Positions 52,148 to 60,596 of a stretch of 64,000 nt of DNA are shown here, one piece after another. The stretch's first letter is position 1; the number at the start of each line of letters is the position of its first letter. The notes beneath the pieces are model-generated. The model was not told the DNA's origin, made no database searches, and saw only the letters and a list, made by a program, of their open reading frames with translations. The stretch comes from Rhizobium ecuadorense (GTDB lineage: Bacteria; Pseudomonadota; Alphaproteobacteria; Rhizobiales; Rhizobiaceae): the NCBI RefSeq assembly GCF_001187535.1, contig NZ_LFIO01001107.1, positions 186,001 to 250,000 on the forward strand, in the 5' to 3' direction. The position numbers and the translations under genes are program-made.

Positions 52148-52707
52148 TTTAGCTCCTGGAGAAGTGGGCCCGCCAACCCAATAATACGCAGCACAATCGT
52201 ACGGCGGACTTTGACGGCAGTGTGGTGTCGTTGTGGTATTAAAGTGATTAGCCGAAGGCGCTCGTGGCAGCTGAGGATATTGTTGACGATATGCGCATTC
52301 AGCCGGGCGCGCCGTTGCCTCATGAACCATGTCCGCCGGGCGCTCGCCTTGGTAGATGTCGAAGCCGATTGACAGGGTGCAGGGAAGATGATGAAACGTG
52401 CCGCAATTCGGATTTCGTCTGGTCGGGCGGGGGTAAGCAGTCGCTGCTTCGACTCCGATACTGCGGCCATTTGCAGTAAATAGCGTAATGAAATACCCCT
52501 TGAGGGTGTGGTCTCAAATAAATCTATTAGTTCTTTTTGGCACTCCTCCAATTATAGGAGGCGGTATTTGTTGTTTTTTGTTAAGGTTATACCAAGATTG
52601 AATATGGAATATCCAATTTCGAATTTAAATAACGTGAAACCTCTTCGCATTCATGCCAATATGTGTAGCTTAAAACGTCCCTGTCACAATTAGCCTAGTG
52701 CGAGCGC
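52148..52707. other. 560-bp intergenic stretch with an AT-rich core
   Basis: No convincing gene is present. The part from about 52480 to 52690 is visibly AT-rich compared with the rest of the window (for example ttgttgttttttgttaaggt near 52568). It contains a small hairpin (cctcc ... ggagg, near 52545-52562). A tRNA-like scar lies at 52400-52472. The methyltransferase promoter should be near 52160-52250. Confidence 0.6.
52400..52472 (+). other. degenerate tRNA-Pro-like scar (possible attachment-site remnant)
   Basis: Positions 52429-52472 align with the 3' half of tRNA-Pro (51391-51436): shared gggggt, aag, gtcgctg, ttcga, tcc and ccattt blocks in the same order, with about 33 of 45 aligned positions the same by hand count. 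In addition gccgca (52400-52405) can pair with tgcggc (52462-52467), followed by CA, like an acceptor stem. No full cloverleaf forms, so it is not a working tRNA. Confidence 0.5.
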
Positions 52708-52926
52708 ATGGCGGATATGAAGCAGAATCTCACTTGCAGACAAGCCCTCGCCGGCGCATTCCAGGCTTTGTCCGATGAGGCCGTCAAGGCTGGCTGGCCG
52801 GAGGGCGATGTCGCCCTCGCGCTTGCTGAGCTCGCCGAGGAGCAGGTGATCGAGGTAACCGCCAAGGTGATCATGGAAGGCTCCATTCACCCGCAGCTCG
52901 CCGCCGCCGGCCGCCACGGCAGCTGA
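52708..52926 (+). CDS. small protein of unknown function
   Basis: The 72-residue product is mainly helical and acidic (QALAGAFQALSDEAVKAGWP, GDVALALAELAEEQVIEVTA) and has no signal peptide or membrane segment. Codon use, with G/C at third positions, supports a real gene. The longer antisense frame over it (52690-53091) is Arg- and Gly-rich and looks spurious. I recognise no named family; comparable short proteins are seen in rhizobia. It is convergent with the DUF982 gene, 2 bp apart. Confidence 0.65.
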   Translation: MADMKQNLTCRQALAGAFQALSDEAVKAGWPEGDVALALAELAEEQVIEVTAKVIMEGSIHPQLAAAGRHGS

Positions 52927-52928
52927 TC

Positions 52929-53171
52929 TCACAGCAATAATCCCGCCGTCTTCGCCGCCGTGATGAAAGAAGCCTGTGCGGCGCGCGGGCTGCGTAGCCC
53001 GTCGAGCGCATCCAGGCAATGCTGGCGCGCAACGCGATAGTCGCGCCCACGCTTGTTCGGCCATCGTTTCAAATATTCGACGGCTTCCCAAACGGTGGAA
53101 ACGATCAGGCTGCGGTTTTGAGAAACGACCCGGACCGGGGAGGGAAAGCGTATTTCAGTCAACGTCTGCAC
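52929..53171 (-). CDS. DUF982 family protein
   Basis: The product (about 80 residues) has the DUF982 pattern: VRVVSQNRSLIVSTVWEAVE, YLKRWPNKRGRDYRVARQHC, and LDALDGLRSPRAAQASFITA followed by AKTAGLLL. DUF982 proteins are short, largely confined to Rhizobiales, often present in many copies per genome, and of unknown function. A GTG at 53171 with AGGA eight bases upstream gives the usual domain-only length. An ATG at 53252 would add 27 residues (MQISTEQNSGTKFRPARF...) that do not look like the family, but it cannot be ruled out. Confidence 0.8.
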   Translation of the reverse strand: MQTLTEIRFPSPVRVVSQNRSLIVSTVWEAVEYLKRWPNKRGRDYRVARQHCLDALDGLRSPRAAQASFITAAKTAGLLL

Positions 53172-53357
53172 TCGCTCATTCCTGCTGCAAACGCGCCTAA
53201 AACGCGCGGGGCGAAATTTTGTTCCCGAATTTTGTTCTGTGGAAATTTGCATAGTTGCTAAAGTTCGGGCCCTCGCGCATAATCATCTTTGCCGGTTGCG
53301 GAGGGCGGCCGGCAATGCAAGCGTGGATGCGTTTGCCCTCGGAGGGAATGCGGCGTG

Positions 53358-53570
53358 ATGTTACGATCATCAATTCATCCGCATGATTTGCCGTTGTTTT
53401 CGGAAGATCTCGATCTGTTGTCCCAGGTGCTCGACAAGGTCTGCGACGAACGCGGCCTCGCCAGGACGACACCCGAGGCCGAGCGGATCGGTGCGGTCAT
53501 CATTCAGCTCTACAAGCAGGGCGTGAAGGACGGCGGCAAACTCGCCGATCTCGCCAAGACCTATCTCTGA
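53358..53570 (+). CDS. small conserved-type protein of unknown function
   Basis: The 70-residue product (LRSSIHPHDLPLFSEDLDLL, SQVLDKVCDERGLARTTPEA, ERIGAVIIQLYKQGVKDGGK) is soluble and helical, with a DLPLFSEDLDLLSQVLDKVC start I associate with short rhizobial hypothetical proteins. A GTG at 53355 directly precedes the ATG and is an alternative start. Function unknown. It converges with the 49-residue membrane protein gene, whose stop is 3 bp away. Confidence 0.72.
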   Translation: MLRSSIHPHDLPLFSEDLDLLSQVLDKVCDERGLARTTPEAERIGAVIIQLYKQGVKDGGKLADLAKTYL

Positions 53571-53573
53571 CGC

Positions 53574-53723
53574 TCAGTTCTGCTCGATCGAGACACCGTT
53601 CTTGCCGATGCTCATCTCGATCCCCTGCGGCTTGTTTTCCTCGCGGTAGATATAGGCGCCGAGGCCGATGACGGCGACGACGAGTACGCCGATGATGACG
53701 TAGAGACCATTGCTGCGGTTCAA
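53574..53723 (-). CDS. 49-residue single-pass membrane protein
   Basis: A leftward 49-codon gene starts with TTG at 53723 and stops at 53574. It encodes a short polar start (LNRSNG), one strong membrane helix (LYVIIGVLVVAVIGLGAYIY), a basic/acidic junction (REENKPQG) and a soluble tail (IEMSIGKNGVSIEQN). A GGGGGCAG stretch lies about 6 bases before the TTG. The tidy helix-plus-tail layout and good codon use support a real gene. Short proteins of this layout occur in Rhizobiales; function unknown. Confidence 0.7.
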   Translation of the reverse strand: MNRSNGLYVIIGVLVVAVIGLGAYIYREENKPQGIEMSIGKNGVSIEQN

Positions 53724-53783
53724 ATGACTGCCCCCAAATACCTGATAGGACAGCGGAAACGGCCAAGCACCAGATTGGTTCCG

Positions 53784-54077
53784 TTAGTCGTCGTTGGCGG
53801 CGTTGAGATTCTCCGGCCGGATGCCGTCGTCGCTCATGGTGCGCGCGCGCAGCCGGATGCCGGGGCCGCCTTCATCCTGATTGCCGCTCGACAGGAAGAT
53901 GATGCCGTGCGCCTCGAGTGTGCTGCGCACATCGAACAGCGCGTGCGGCTCGCCTGCGAATTCGCCGTTTTCCAGCGCCGTCACGGTCTCCACGGGCAAG
54001 CCGCTTGCGGCGGCAAGCTCTTCGATACTCATCCCGATCATGGCGCGCGCGCCGCGTATCTGCGTTGCTGTTATCAT
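53784..54077 (-). CDS. XRE-like helix-turn-helix protein
   Basis: The 97-residue protein begins with a Cro/CI-type HTH: MITATQIRGARAMIGMSIEE, LAAASGLPVETVTALENGEF. The second half (TLEAHGIIFLSSGNQDEGGP and beyond) is acidic; the AHGIIFL piece is typical of short rhizobial XRE proteins that act as small regulators. Targets are unknown. It lies 49 bp downstream of the ROK gene on the same strand and might be co-transcribed with it. Confidence 0.83.
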   Translation of the reverse strand: MITATQIRGARAMIGMSIEELAAASGLPVETVTALENGEFAGEPHALFDVRSTLEAHGIIFLSSGNQDEGGPGIRLRARTMSDDGIRPENLNAANDD

Positions 54078-54126
54078 GGCGGAAAATCTAGCGCATTTAC
54101 CGCACTTCTCAAGTGGCGCGAGCCGA

Positions 54127-55308
54127 TCAAGCGTCCTTCAATTTCACGCCGAACAGATCGTCGTGCATGCGCTCGACCGCGATCCCCATACCTCCCATGA
54201 GAGCGGCCCGGTTACCAAAGCGGCTGATCTCGATGCGCGGCGGGTAGGGCGTGCAGCGCGGCAGGAACCTCCGGATGGCGTCTACGAGTTCCGGTCTGGC
54301 GCCGATGCTGCCGCCGGTGATCACCAGTTCGGGATCGAGAGTCGCTCCGATGGCGGCAATGGCGACCGCCACCAGCCTTGCTGTCTCTTCGATTGCGGCG
54401 ACGGCGCTGGTATCTCCCGCATTGAACGCGGCGAAGAGATCGGCCACGGTGGATGCGTTGCGTCCGCCGAAACCGGTGTAGCGGCGTAACATCGCGACGC
54501 TGCCGACCGCGCTCTCAAAGGTTCCGAGCGTAAACCCGCCGGGATCGAAGGCATCTCCGCCGATCGGAAGATAGGCGATTTCGCCGGCCGCGCCACGTGC
54601 GCCGCGCAACAGAGCGCCATTGGCGATGATGCCCATGCCGACGCCTGTCCCGAGCGCGACGAACGCAAAATTGCCGGTTTCGACACCGTGTCCCTGCCAT
54701 TTCTCCCCTTGCGCGGCGAGGTTGACGTCATTTTCGACGATGACAGGTATGCCCATTCTGTCGCTGAAGACCTGCCGCAGATTTATCGCGTCGATGCCGG
54801 GGATATTCGGCGCCACATTGATATGGCCGGTGGCCGGATCGAGCACGCCGGGGCTGCCGAGAACGACGAGACGGAGCTTGCCGGCGGTCGTTCCGGCGGC
54901 AAGCGCGAGTTCACCGATCACGTCGCTGAACTGATTGACGAGATGCATTCCGCCGCGCGGATCGGTCGCTACTTTGGTTTCGGCAACGATGTTGCCCAGC
55001 AGATCGCAGATCGCCGCGGCGATCTTGGTGCCGCCGAGATCGATGGAGACGGCCAGACCCGCCCTGGCATTGAGTTCATAGGTAATCGCATTGCGGCCCG
55101 GGCGGCCATCGGTCCGGCCGACAGGTTTCAGCCATCCGTCATCCTCGAGGTCGCGCACGACATCGGAAATCGTCTGTTTCGACAGGCCGGTCAGCTTGGC
55201 AATATCGGCGCGGGAGATCGACCCGCTCGCCAACACGGTGCGGATCACCGCATTGGTCGAGATTTTTCGCGCGATGGGAGTCTGCGTGGCAGAAGGTGTC
55301 GGTGGCAT
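54127..55308 (-). CDS. ROK-family transcriptional regulator (NagC/XylR type)
   Basis: The 393-residue protein has an N-terminal winged helix (ISTNAVIRTVLASGSISRAD, then IAKLTGLSKQTISDVVRDLE) and a sugar-kinase-like ROK domain: LAVSIDLGGTKIAAAICDLL is the phosphate loop, VENDVNLAAQGEKW the sugar-contacting motif, and ALGTGVGMGIIANGALLRGA follows with AGEIAYLPIG. The usual CxCGxxGC zinc cluster of ROK proteins is not present after GGDAFDPGG. It should respond to a sugar imported by the nearby ABC transporter and repress the divergent hydrolase-transporter genes. The ATG at 55308 is used; a TTG at 55326 is in frame. Confidence 0.9.
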   Translation of the reverse strand: MPPTPSATQTPIARKISTNAVIRTVLASGSISRADIAKLTGLSKQTISDVVRDLEDDGWLKPVGRTDGRPGRNAITYELNARAGLAVSIDLGGTKIAAAICDLLGNIVAETKVATDPRGGMHLVNQFSDVIGELALAAGTTAGKLRLVVLGSPGVLDPATGHINVAPNIPGIDAINLRQVFSDRMGIPVIVENDVNLAAQGEKWQGHGVETGNFAFVALGTGVGMGIIANGALLRGARGAAGEIAYLPIGGDAFDPGGFTLGTFESAVGSVAMLRRYTGFGGRNASTVADLFAAFNAGDTSAVAAIEETARLVAVAIAAIGATLDPELVITGGSIGARPELVDAIRRFLPRCTPYPPRIEISRFGNRAALMGGMGIAVERMHDDLFGVKLKDA

Positions 55309-55670
55309 CCGGCTAACTCGTTCCAATTAGTTCGGAGCATATACCTAATTAAGGGTTGCCATTGACCCGCAACAATCGCGAAAACGAGGTATGCGCTTCA
55401 ACTTCGTCATCTTATTGCATTTCAGTACACCCAAGGCGGCAATTTGTCTATGTCCTTGACAAATGGGAGGTCGGCTGTAGGCTGATCTCAACGCGCAATG
55501 AAATGCGCGATGAAATAAAGAGGGTTGAAGACAAGTATGCGCCACCCGCATCGTCTGGATAGCCGCGCGCCAGCCAAGGTCGCCCGAGGAGGAGCAGGCC
55601 CAGGCTCGTGCCTCTATTTTTCTCTCTCGCCTTCTGCAGCGGCTTCAACTTGGCTGCGGGGGGATTATCC
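55309..55670. promoter_or_regulatory. divergent control region between ROK regulator and glycoside hydrolase
   Basis: The 362 bp hold no convincing gene. An inverted repeat, aattag (55325-55330) and ctaatt (55345-55350), lies just before the regulator start and could be its operator. A good -35-like TTGACA at 55456-55461 followed 17 bp later by TAGGCT could drive the rightward hydrolase gene. Both assignments are by eye. Confidence 0.45.
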
Positions 55671-57428
55671 ATGATGAAGCCCTCGACCGATGGACAGCTT
55701 GCCGCCGAAGAAGGCGTTTTACTGCCTGTCATGGCGCCACGCCTTCAGGCGGATGTTCATCCGGGCGGATATGCCGATCTCGCTCTGTGGGGCGCCGGCA
55801 GTCTGGGGCGTGTCAGATTTTCTGCCATCGGTGGCCCTTATACCTATGCTCCGAACCGAATGGTCTCCGGACATGGCGGCATATTTGTCGCGCAGTCGCT
55901 GCCGGTGATGTTGATCAGCGGCGTGCGCCTTCAGGGCGTATATCCGGCGCGTCGTTGCGCCTGGTGGCATGAGCCGGATGGGCAAGGCGCGAGGGCAAAA
56001 GTCACCCGGACCCATCATCGGCAGACTGCCGAAATGGGCTGGGGTGTGCTCATCGTGGAGGTTCTCGGTTCCGATTTGCGGATTGCCGTCGGCGCCTCGA
56101 GAGACGAAGCCGAGAAGGCTCTCAGCCTCACCAGCGGCGCGATCATTGCCGAAGCCGCCGAATATGCCGCGCGTTGCGATCTGGCGCCCGACGCCGACCC
56201 GCTGATGCGCAGCATGGTCAGCCAGGGCATCCATGCCGCCCTTTCCAGCATCCGGCGCGACGAAAACGGTGCCTTCGCCGGTCTCGCCGCGGGGCAGGCC
56301 TATAGCGCTCCAGCGCGGACCTATTATCGCGATGGCTATTGGACGATGCAGCCGCTTCTGACGCTTGCACCGGAGGCGGTGCGCGACGAGATCCGGCTGC
56401 TCGCCAAGGGGGTGCAGCCGGATGGAGAAGCCCCGAGCGGGGTGATCTTGACCGGGCCTGCGCAGTCAGAGGCGTGGCAGCGCTTTGTCGAAGACAGCAA
56501 GGCCAATCCCAAAACCCATAAAAAGGCCGTTCCGGAATACCACAACCGTCCGCAAGACTGGTGGAGCGATCACTTCGACAGCCCGCTCTTCTTCATTCTT
56601 TTTATTGACGACTATTTCAGCGCAACAAAGGACCTAGCCGAGGTACAGGCACATTGGCCAACGGTCAGGGCAATTGCGGATCGTTATTTCGGCCTGGCCG
56701 GTCCTGACAGCGTTCTGCCGCTGAAACCGCGCAATGACCGGGACTGGGCCGACAACGTCTATCGCGAGGGTCTGGTCTCCTATGATCTCGGTCTTTTCGT
56801 CGGCGCCATGGACGCTGTGGCAAGGCTTGGGGAAGGGCACGATCCGGCTCTTGCCGAACGCGCAGGCAAGGTCGCGAATCTGGCCCGCCAGGAAATCGAG
56901 GCCAAACTCTTCGTTCCGGCAACGGGAGGATATGTCGACTATGGAATGCCTGGCGCTTTTGTCGAGGATCATCTGGCTCTCGACAGCCTGACCTTGTCGC
57001 GATTCGCAGCAATTTCAGGCACGAAGGTCGTTGGCTTGCTGAGAGCCTTTGAAAGCAAATTGGAAACGCGCAACAATCAGCAGCAGCCCTATGGCAGCTG
57101 GGGGGTGATGTGCGCCTATCCGCCCTTCAAACGGCCAGGCGATCTGCGATCCAAGACGGCTTTTCCCTACCGCTACCATAATGGTTCGGACTGGCCTTAT
57201 TGGGATGGCGCCTATGCCGAAGAACGCCTTCGCCACGGGCTCGGAGGCGCACGTTACGCGCTGACGCGCTGGTGGCAAACCTGCCTCGACAATGGCTGGA
57301 TCGGTGCAGTGGAATATTTCTCGCCGCCGTACGGGCGCGGCTCCCTGCTTCAGGGCTGGAGCGCCATGCCGGCGGCAGTCGTTTTGAAATATGGACTTGA
57401 CGCCGCAAATGCGGAGCCAATCTCATGA
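55671..57428 (+). CDS. (alpha/alpha)6-barrel glycoside hydrolase (trehalase / GH63-like)
   Basis: The 585-residue protein has an N-terminal beta-domain (about 15-160) and a helical-barrel domain with motifs of inverting glucosidases: APARTYYRDGYWTMQPLLTL supplies an acidic residue, and YRYHNGSDWPYWDGAYAEER is like the conserved W-P-Y-W-x-G segment of GH63/GH15-type enzymes. WFSPPYGRG-like EYFSPPYGRGSLLQGWSAMP ends the barrel. It has no signal peptide, so it likely cleaves an imported oligosaccharide in the cytoplasm. The exact family and bond are not certain. The ATG at 55671 is preferred to a GTG at 55608. It lies near the ROK regulator and ABC genes. Confidence 0.78.
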   Translation: MMKPSTDGQLAAEEGVLLPVMAPRLQADVHPGGYADLALWGAGSLGRVRFSAIGGPYTYAPNRMVSGHGGIFVAQSLPVMLISGVRLQGVYPARRCAWWHEPDGQGARAKVTRTHHRQTAEMGWGVLIVEVLGSDLRIAVGASRDEAEKALSLTSGAIIAEAAEYAARCDLAPDADPLMRSMVSQGIHAALSSIRRDENGAFAGLAAGQAYSAPARTYYRDGYWTMQPLLTLAPEAVRDEIRLLAKGVQPDGEAPSGVILTGPAQSEAWQRFVEDSKANPKTHKKAVPEYHNRPQDWWSDHFDSPLFFILFIDDYFSATKDLAEVQAHWPTVRAIADRYFGLAGPDSVLPLKPRNDRDWADNVYREGLVSYDLGLFVGAMDAVARLGEGHDPALAERAGKVANLARQEIEAKLFVPATGGYVDYGMPGAFVEDHLALDSLTLSRFAAISGTKVVGLLRAFESKLETRNNQQQPYGSWGVMCAYPPFKRPGDLRSKTAFPYRYHNGSDWPYWDGAYAEERLRHGLGGARYALTRWWQTCLDNGWIGAVEYFSPPYGRGSLLQGWSAMPAAVVLKYGLDAANAEPIS

Positions 57429-57448
57429 GCATGACGGTTCGGTCGGTT

Positions 57449-58063
57449 CTACTCAGATCCCTTATCGATCCGCATGGCGAAGGCGACGGAGCCGTCCCGT
57501 TCGAGTTCGGAAAAGCCAAGGTGACGGTAGAAACCTCTGGCGCGTTCATTGTTTGGATCGACACCGAGATGCACCGCTGCGACCCCGTGATTGCGAAGCG
57601 CTTCAAGCTCGGTGCTGATCATCCGGCGCCCCCAGCCGCCTGCCTGAAGTCCGGGAAGAATGTTGATATGGAGATGCGCCGGGTAATCGTCTTGAAGCCA
57701 CGTCGTTCCGCTGCGCGGATTTTGAATTCGTTCGATCACGTCGGCGTCGCGCGGACGCGTGGGCGTCAGCCCGGCGATCTCTCGGCGGACGAACGGCCAC
57801 CAGTTTGCCTCAAGGGTTTTGTCGAACCCGCCGGTATTGGGCACCCCGACGACATAACCGACCGGCCGGTCGCCCTGAACGAGAACAAAGGCAAAGTCCC
57901 TGGCAAACTTGAGATAGGGTACCGACCAGATGTAACCGGGCAGATGCGGGTCGCTGTAAAGCGTGCTGGCATCCTCGCCGCCGTTGGCGGTTTTCAGGCA
58001 GATGTCGAAAAGAGCCTCGGTATCGGCTTCAATCGCCGGGCGGATGAAGCAGTTGCTGTCCAT
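57449..58063 (-). CDS. GNAT-family acetyltransferase
   Basis: The 204-residue protein carries a GNAT fold: FIRPAIEADTEALFDICLKT at the start, FAFVLVQGDRPVGYVVGVPN in the middle, and the acetyl-CoA loop LQAGGWGRRMISTELEALRN, then VHLGVDPNNERARGFYRHLG and FSELERD. The C-terminal part resembles GNAT domains associated with O-GlcNAcase-type proteins. The ATG at 58063 has GGAGG upstream. It is antisense to its neighbours, sitting between the hydrolase and the transporter genes, and is divergent from the binding-protein gene (176 bp between starts). Confidence 0.87.
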   Translation of the reverse strand: MDSNCFIRPAIEADTEALFDICLKTANGGEDASTLYSDPHLPGYIWSVPYLKFARDFAFVLVQGDRPVGYVVGVPNTGGFDKTLEANWWPFVRREIAGLTPTRPRDADVIERIQNPRSGTTWLQDDYPAHLHINILPGLQAGGWGRRMISTELEALRNHGVAAVHLGVDPNNERARGFYRHLGFSELERDGSVAFAMRIDKGSE

Positions 58064-58239
58064 CGCTTTGCCACCTCCTGCGTGGCGCTTTGTCATTCTG
58101 GATCGCGAGAGGGGCTGATGCATTGACGATTACCTCAGATTCGCCAGCCAGGCAAAGCTCTGGGGAAGAAAACGTTCGGCCGGCGCCAGGCGCGAGGTGC
58201 GGACGGGGAGTGGAGAATAAACCAAATGAGGTGGAGCAG

Positions 58240-59574
58240 ATGAACAGAACCGTGAAATCGATCAGCATACTGCCGGCATACCGATTGAAAGCAGCTGTCG
58301 CGCTCGCCGGCGCGGCGCTTATGAGTTTCGGCCTTTCCGCCGCCCGCGCCGACGATCTGGCGGTGTGGGACGACCAAACCTTTGAGGGCCAGAGCGCGGT
58401 CATCGAGCAACTGAATAAGGAGTTCGAAGCCGCACATCCCGGCGTCACGATCAAACGCACCGCCCGCACCTTCGATGACATGAAGCTGACGCTGAAACTT
58501 GCGGTTTCGGCAGGCGACGGGCCCGTCATCACCAAAGTCAACCAGGGCGCCGGCGACATGGGCGCGATGGTCAAGGAAGGATTGCTTCTGCCGGTTGACG
58601 AGTACATCAAGAAATATGGCTGGGATAAGCGGCAGTCGGACTCCGTGCTGGCCAGAGACCGCTGGGAGGGGACGAAATTCGGGGTCGGCAAGACCTACGG
58701 CATATCGGGTCTCGGCGAAATCGTCGGCCTTTATTACAATAAGAAGATCCTCGACGAGGCGGGCGTGGCGCTGCCGAAGACTTTCGAGGAGCTTCTGGCC
58801 GATCTCGACAAGCTCAAGGAAAAAGGCGTTGCGCCCTTCATGATGGGCTCGGCCAAGCAGCATCTCGCCCTGCACATGATCGGCGCTATCGATCAGGCGC
58901 ATATCGACGCGGCCAATCGCGCCGAGCTTGACGACCTGATCTACGGCAAGGGCGGCTCCTGGAACACCAAGGGGAACATCGAATCGGCCAAACTCGTGCA
59001 GCAATGGGCACAGGGCGGCTATTTTTATCCCGGCTTCGAGGGCATCTCGGGTGACGACGCAGTCCAGCTGTTCATATCAGGGCAGGGCGCATTCCTGATC
59101 TCCGGAACCTGGTACTTCGGCGACATGCAAAACAATCCGGATATCGGCTTCATGGCAATTCCCGCTCCGAAGGGCGTTTCCAAGCCCATGAGCGTCGGCG
59201 GCGTGGATCTTGCCTGGGCGATAACCAGCCTTGCCAAAGACAAGGCGAAGCAGGACCTGGCCGGCGAGTACATCGACTATATGGTGTCTGAAAAGGCCGC
59301 GGAAAGCTGGGCCGCGGCAGGCTATCTTCCTGCAACATCGCTGCCGGCGGATGCAAAGCCGAAGCTCACGCCGCTCCTGACCTCCGGCATCGAGATGTGG
59401 AAGACGCTCAATGCCAACGATGCGCTTGGCCACTACCCCGATTGGTCGAGCCCGACGATGCTCAAGACAATCGACGACAACACGCCGCTTCTCTTGTCCG
59501 GCAAGATCACGCCCGAAGCCTTTGTCGATGCCATGGACAAGGACTATCAGGCCTACTTGAAGGATAAGAAATAA
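58240..59574 (+). CDS. ABC transporter sugar-binding protein (CUT1, family 1 SBP)
   Basis: The 444-residue periplasmic protein has an N-terminal signal ending near residue 37 (GLSAARADDLAVW). It is a Venus-flytrap protein with VIEQLNKEFEAAHPGVTIKR, GLYYNKKILDEAGVALPKTF and a C-terminal ILSGKITPEAFV-like helix (PLLLSGKITPEAFVDAMDKD). This is the CUT1 group that binds oligosaccharides or polyols. The ligand cannot be read from sequence; it is probably the substrate of the nearby glycoside hydrolase. It precedes two permease genes and is separated from them by 128 bp with a strong hairpin. Confidence 0.92.
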   Translation: MNRTVKSISILPAYRLKAAVALAGAALMSFGLSAARADDLAVWDDQTFEGQSAVIEQLNKEFEAAHPGVTIKRTARTFDDMKLTLKLAVSAGDGPVITKVNQGAGDMGAMVKEGLLLPVDEYIKKYGWDKRQSDSVLARDRWEGTKFGVGKTYGISGLGEIVGLYYNKKILDEAGVALPKTFEELLADLDKLKEKGVAPFMMGSAKQHLALHMIGAIDQAHIDAANRAELDDLIYGKGGSWNTKGNIESAKLVQQWAQGGYFYPGFEGISGDDAVQLFISGQGAFLISGTWYFGDMQNNPDIGFMAIPAPKGVSKPMSVGGVDLAWAITSLAKDKAKQDLAGEYIDYMVSEKAAESWAAAGYLPATSLPADAKPKLTPLLTSGIEMWKTLNANDALGHYPDWSSPTMLKTIDDNTPLLLSGKITPEAFVDAMDKDYQAYLKDKK

Positions 59575-59581
59575 GAAGTGC

Positions 59582-59623
59582 GGACGCCGGTTGCGATGCC
59601 CTCGGGCGGTCCGGCCGGCGTCC
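59582..59623 (+). terminator. intercistronic hairpin between binding protein and permease genes
   Basis: A perfect 9-bp stem (ggacgccgg / ccggcgtcc) with a 24-nt loop begins 7 bp past the binding-protein stop; the loop itself can pair further. No T-run follows. Such hairpins commonly protect the binding-protein mRNA and lower permease expression. Confidence 0.6.
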
Positions 59624-59702
59624 CGCTCATCACGCTGAATGAGCGTTGCGAGCTTGCGGCTTGCTGCGCGATGACCAGAGCTTTGGCTTCAGGGAGTACT
59701 GG

Positions 59703-60596
59703 ATGAAACGCTCCGCACTGGATGGAACGCAACAGACCAATTTCATCTATTTATTGCCTGGATTGCTGCTCTATGGGGCGTTTGTCTTTGGGCCGATTGT
59801 CGCAGCTCTGGGTTTGAGCCTGACCAGCTGGGACGGCCTGACCATGCCCAGATGGGTTGGCCTCGGCAATTACGCCGATCTCTTTTCCGACAGCCGTTTT
59901 TACATTGCCTTGCGCAACAATGCCGAGCTCATGATCTTCTACTGCGTCCTGCCGCTCGTGCTCGGTATAACGCTTGCCGCCTGTGTCTGGAATCTGAAGC
60001 AGCGCGAACAGCTCGCCCTCAGAACCTTCCTGTTCCTGCCTTACATCATGCCGACTGCCGTGTTGGGCATCATCTGGGCATGGCTCTACAATCCGGCATT
60101 CGGCCCGTTCAATCAGTTTCTAAGAGCGGTGGGATTGGGCAGGTTCGCATTGCCTTGGCTCGGAGATTTCAACTTTGTGCTTCCCGCGGTCGGGATCGTT
60201 GCCACATGGTATTTCTTCGGTTTTTGCATGGTCATTTTCCTCACCGGAATTCAGCGCATCGACCCGTCTCTTTTCGACGCCGCCAAGGTCGACGGCGCGT
60301 CGGCGCGAAAGACCTTTTTCTGGATAACGCTGCCGCTTCTGATGCCTGAGATCAGGGTGGTTTTGCTTCTGACCGTTATAGCCTCGATCAAAAGCTTCGA
60401 CCTGATTTTCACGATGACCCGCGGCGGGCCGGCGAATGCGACGCTCGTGCCGAATATCTACATGTACCAGCTCGGCTTCGAACTCAATCGCTTCGGCGCC
60501 GCGGCCGCCATCGCCATCGTCGGCGCCTTGCTGACATTCGCAATCAATTTTGCAATTCACCGGCTGGTGGGCTCCAGAAGCAAAGGATTGGCTTGA
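59703..60596 (+). CDS. ABC transporter permease (MalF/UgpA type)
   Basis: The 297-residue inner-membrane protein has six helices, starting with NFIYLLPGLLLYGAFVFGPI and including VLPLVLGITLAACVWNLKQR. The EAA loop that docks the ATPase reads AKVDGASARKTFFWITLPLL. It is one half of the CUT1 permease pair. The ATG at 59703 is used; an upstream ATG at 59646 would place a non-homologous extension before the first helix. Its TGA overlaps the next ATG by one base (TGATG). Confidence 0.93.
   Translation: MKRSALDGTQQTNFIYLLPGLLLYGAFVFGPIVAALGLSLTSWDGLTMPRWVGLGNYADLFSDSRFYIALRNNAELMIFYCVLPLVLGITLAACVWNLKQREQLALRTFLFLPYIMPTAVLGIIWAWLYNPAFGPFNQFLRAVGLGRFALPWLGDFNFVLPAVGIVATWYFFGFCMVIFLTGIQRIDPSLFDAAKVDGASARKTFFWITLPLLMPEIRVVLLLTVIASIKSFDLIFTMTRGGPANATLVPNIYMYQLGFELNRFGAAAAIAIVGALLTFAINFAIHRLVGSRSKGLA

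Noticed and set aside
52690..53091. Leftward frame overlapping the small gene at 52708 and the DUF982 gene
   Set aside because: Arg- and Gly-rich shadow; the overlapping smaller genes have better protein character.
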